Source: Gammaproteobacteria bacterium (lineage in GTDB: Bacteria > Pseudomonadota > Gammaproteobacteria > Pseudomonadales > Halieaceae). From it: DNA of 64,000 nt. The position numbers and the translations under genes are program-made. The stretch is taken from NCBI GenBank assembly GCA_030427485.1, contig JAUICG010000012.1, positions 85,863 to 149,862 of the forward strand, read 5' to 3'. The notes below the pieces were generated by a model. That model searched no databases, was not told where the DNA came from, and saw only the letters and a program-made list of their open reading frames with translations. Positions 62,732 to 64,000 of the stretch are shown here, one piece after another (position 1 is the stretch's first letter; every line of letters starts with the position of its first letter).

Positions 62732-63202
62732 CTATTTTTCATAAGCCTCGTTCGGAAAACCCGCCACAGCAGGCGGCTCCATCTGCAGATAGACGTCCAG
62801 GTGACGCAGCTTGCCCTGTGGATTGAACTCGTAAACGGAGACAGAGTTCACTATGGTGGTTTCACCGTTATAGGTATTGCGTTCTTCCAGTTCGAGATAC
62901 ACGACATTATCGTGCTCATGGATACGCTTGAACGCGCCCTCCCAGGAAGAACTCAGGCACCATAGTTTCAGGAATCCCTTCATGTCGTCATAAGTCATGA
63001 CTTCCTTGAAGTTACCAATGCGCTGAAAACTCTCCTTATCCACGAACTCATCGAGCGCGTCCCATTCATCCTCGGAATAGTCGGGGCCCTTGGCCCGTTC
63101 CGCTATACGCATTTGGCACATGCCGTATTCCAATGCTTTGCGCGAAAGCCCGCTGTAGCGCTGGGCTGCTTCAGAGATGTTTTCGAATACCTTGTCTACC
63201 AT
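62732..63202 (-). CDS. NTF2-like/SnoaL-type protein
   Basis: 156-residue small alpha+beta protein; MVDKVFENISEAAQRYSGLS is helical and the second half (TIVNSVSVYEFNPQGKLRHLDVYLQM) has the strand pattern of the nuclear-transport-factor-2 fold. It may replace the lost SnoaL protein at 59279-59545. ATG 63202 has GAGGAAG 6 bases upstream; a longer start at 63241 overlaps the SDR stop at 63238. The reaction is not known. Confidence 0.65.
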   Translation of the reverse strand: MVDKVFENISEAAQRYSGLSRKALEYGMCQMRIAERAKGPDYSEDEWDALDEFVDKESFQRIGNFKEVMTYDDMKGFLKLWCLSSSWEGAFKRIHEHDNVVYLELEERNTYNGETTIVNSVSVYEFNPQGKLRHLDVYLQMEPPAVAGFPNEAYEK

Positions 63203-63237
63203 TTCAACTTCCTCGTGCTTGATTCTTTTCAATTGGC

Positions 63238-63855
63238 TCAAGGCCGCATGGTGGTTCCGCCATCGACGCTGATGACCTGGCCAGTTATGTAAGAGCCCTC
63301 ATCGGAGAGCAGCAGTGCACCCATGGCGGCAACATCCTCCGGCCGGCCAATACGGGATTTTATCGCGGCAGCAGCGCGTGCCCATTCGATCATCTCTGTG
63401 GGTACAAGTGCCTCGATTGTTGGATGAAGCGTCATCGCCGGGGCGATGGTGTTTGCCCGGATACCTGCCTCTCCGTAGCGAGTGGCGACGTGTCGCATCA
63501 AAGCGTGGCCAGCTGCCTTTGCCATGGCGTATGCAACCTGCGCCGGACTGGATGCATGGGCTGCCGCCGAGCTGGTGTAAACGACCGAACCGCCTCCACG
63601 CTCAATAAGCGTCGGCAGGGCAGCGCGAGTGCACAGATAAAACCCGCGCGCGTTGATGCGTTGCGTTTCATCATAGGTTTCAAGAGGTAGTTCGAGGATG
63701 GCAACGGATGGATCGCAATCGCCCATGAACGCGAAATTTGCGTGCAGGCCATCCAGCCCGCCATAGGTGCCAACGCAAGTCTCAATGGCAGCGTCCACCG
63801 AGAGTTCATCCGCAGCATCGAGATGAATAGCGAGCGCATCGCCGCCGCTTTCCTC
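63238..63855 (-). CDS. Short-chain dehydrogenase/reductase, N-terminally truncated
   Basis: SDR similarity begins with EESGGDALAIHLD and runs to GQVISVDGG.TM. The catalytic Ser is in YTSSAAAHA and Tyr/Lys in YAMAKAAGHAL. The expected first 55 or so residues with the TGxxxGxG cofactor motif are missing: upstream of about 63855 the frame stays open but becomes Arg- and Trp-rich low-complexity sequence (an in-frame ATG is at 63906). Either the gene is broken or the contig end is chimeric, so the native start cannot be given. The surviving part would be the first gene seen of the second cassette. Confidence 0.7.
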   Translation of the reverse strand, partial: EESGGDALAIHLDAADELSVDAAIETCVGTYGGLDGLHANFAFMGDCDPSVAILELPLETYDETQRINARGFYLCTRAALPTLIERGGGSVVYTSSAAAHASSPAQVAYAMAKAAGHALMRHVATRYGEAGIRANTIAPAMTLHPTIEALVPTEMIEWARAAAAIKSRIGRPEDVAAMGALLLSDEGSYITGQVISVDGGTTMRP

Positions 63856-64000
63856 ACGCCTCCCTCCCCAGCAGCTCCCGCACCACCGGACCCACCACGG
63901 CCACATGCTCGCAGTACTGCACCGCCCCCGAAAACGACGACGACGACGACGACGCCGTTTGCTCCACCACCGCCTCCGTCTTCTTCTTGAGCTTCTTCTC
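63856..64000. other. Low-complexity, apparently foreign terminal segment
   Basis: 145 bases unlike the rest of the window, with a GAC-type triplet run at about 63936-63954 and GAAG/CTTCTT tracts. On the minus strand a different frame from the SDR is open from the window edge to TGA at 63854-63856 and reads like a C-terminal fragment with a serine run. It ends exactly where SDR similarity starts, so two unrelated sequences appear joined here. Confidence 0.55.

Noticed and set aside
63936..63954. GAC triplet run considered as a CRISPR-like or satellite repeat
   Set aside because: It is a simple triplet run in a segment that looks foreign; no spacer structure exists.

Overview
The window looks like a chromosomal catabolic island of a Gram-negative, probably marine gammaproteobacterium (Halieaceae- or Spongiibacteraceae-like; a sphingomonad is an alternative). 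The evidence is two TonB-dependent receptors, a lipoprotein, a periplasmic quinohaemoprotein, short intergenic gaps, and a gene repertoire rich in Rieske oxygenases, P450s, acyl-CoA dehydrogenases and short-chain dehydrogenases (SDRs). This taxonomic call is inference; no rRNA or housekeeping gene is present. No tRNA, rRNA, CRISPR array, insertion sequence or phage gene was seen.

Layout. (1) 3-9865: a SnoaL-like end fragment, then a ten-gene minus-strand operon (SDR, DUF1330, CMD-family protein, acyl-CoA ligase, TauD-type dioxygenase, Rieske oxygenase, CaiB CoA-transferase, acyl-CoA dehydrogenase, MFE-2-type SDR, VOC protein), divergent from a TetR gene at 10057. (2) 10765-16807: a minus-strand beta-oxidation operon (two CoA ligases, hot-dog hydratase, MFE-2-type SDR, enoyl-CoA hydratase), divergent from an IclR regulator and a luciferase-like monooxygenase. 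(3) 18746-26010: a minus-strand operon with Baeyer-Villiger monooxygenase, Rieske oxygenase, ThDP lyase, sulfotransferase-like protein and a DUF7064-like protein. Divergent from it, 26267-32409 encodes a second luciferase-like enzyme, a fused double acyl-CoA dehydrogenase, an enoyl-CoA hydratase and a two-subunit acyl-CoA dehydrogenase. (4) 32418-42907: SDRs, an AraC regulator, a PQQ/cytochrome c dehydrogenase, two P450s, a third Rieske oxygenase, a [2Fe-2S] ferredoxin and a TetR regulator. (5) 43137-56640: a lower-GC glycan or glycoside locus with a propeller lipoprotein, alpha/beta esterase, ThuA/sugar-dehydrogenase/cytochrome fusion, GH106-like rhamnosidase and TonB receptor. (6) 56690-63855: a TonB receptor and a second, diverged cassette of CMD protein, SDRs, TauD dioxygenase and NTF2-like proteins, including a SnoaL remnant that has lost its 5' half.

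Working together. Oxygenases (Rieske, P450, BVMO, TauD, luciferase-like) would hydroxylate or cleave a hydrophobic alicyclic or terpenoid/steroid-like skeleton. SDRs and the PQQ enzyme would oxidise the alcohols, and CoA ligases, CaiB, acyl-CoA dehydrogenases, hydratases and MFE-2-type dehydrogenases would shorten the resulting acids. The neighbouring rhamnosidase/esterase/TonB locus could release or import a glycosylated form of such a substrate. The substrate is not identifiable from sequence alone.

Regulation. A candidate 18-bp operator (RTCAACR-N4-TGTTNAT) recurs in the divergent promoter regions at 26.05 kb and 40.49 kb, with weaker matches next to the TetR gene at 9.93-10.03 kb. A strong sigma70-type promoter overlapped by a perfect palindrome lies at 40607-40647. 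The last 145 bases look foreign and truncate the final SDR, so a chimeric contig end is possible.
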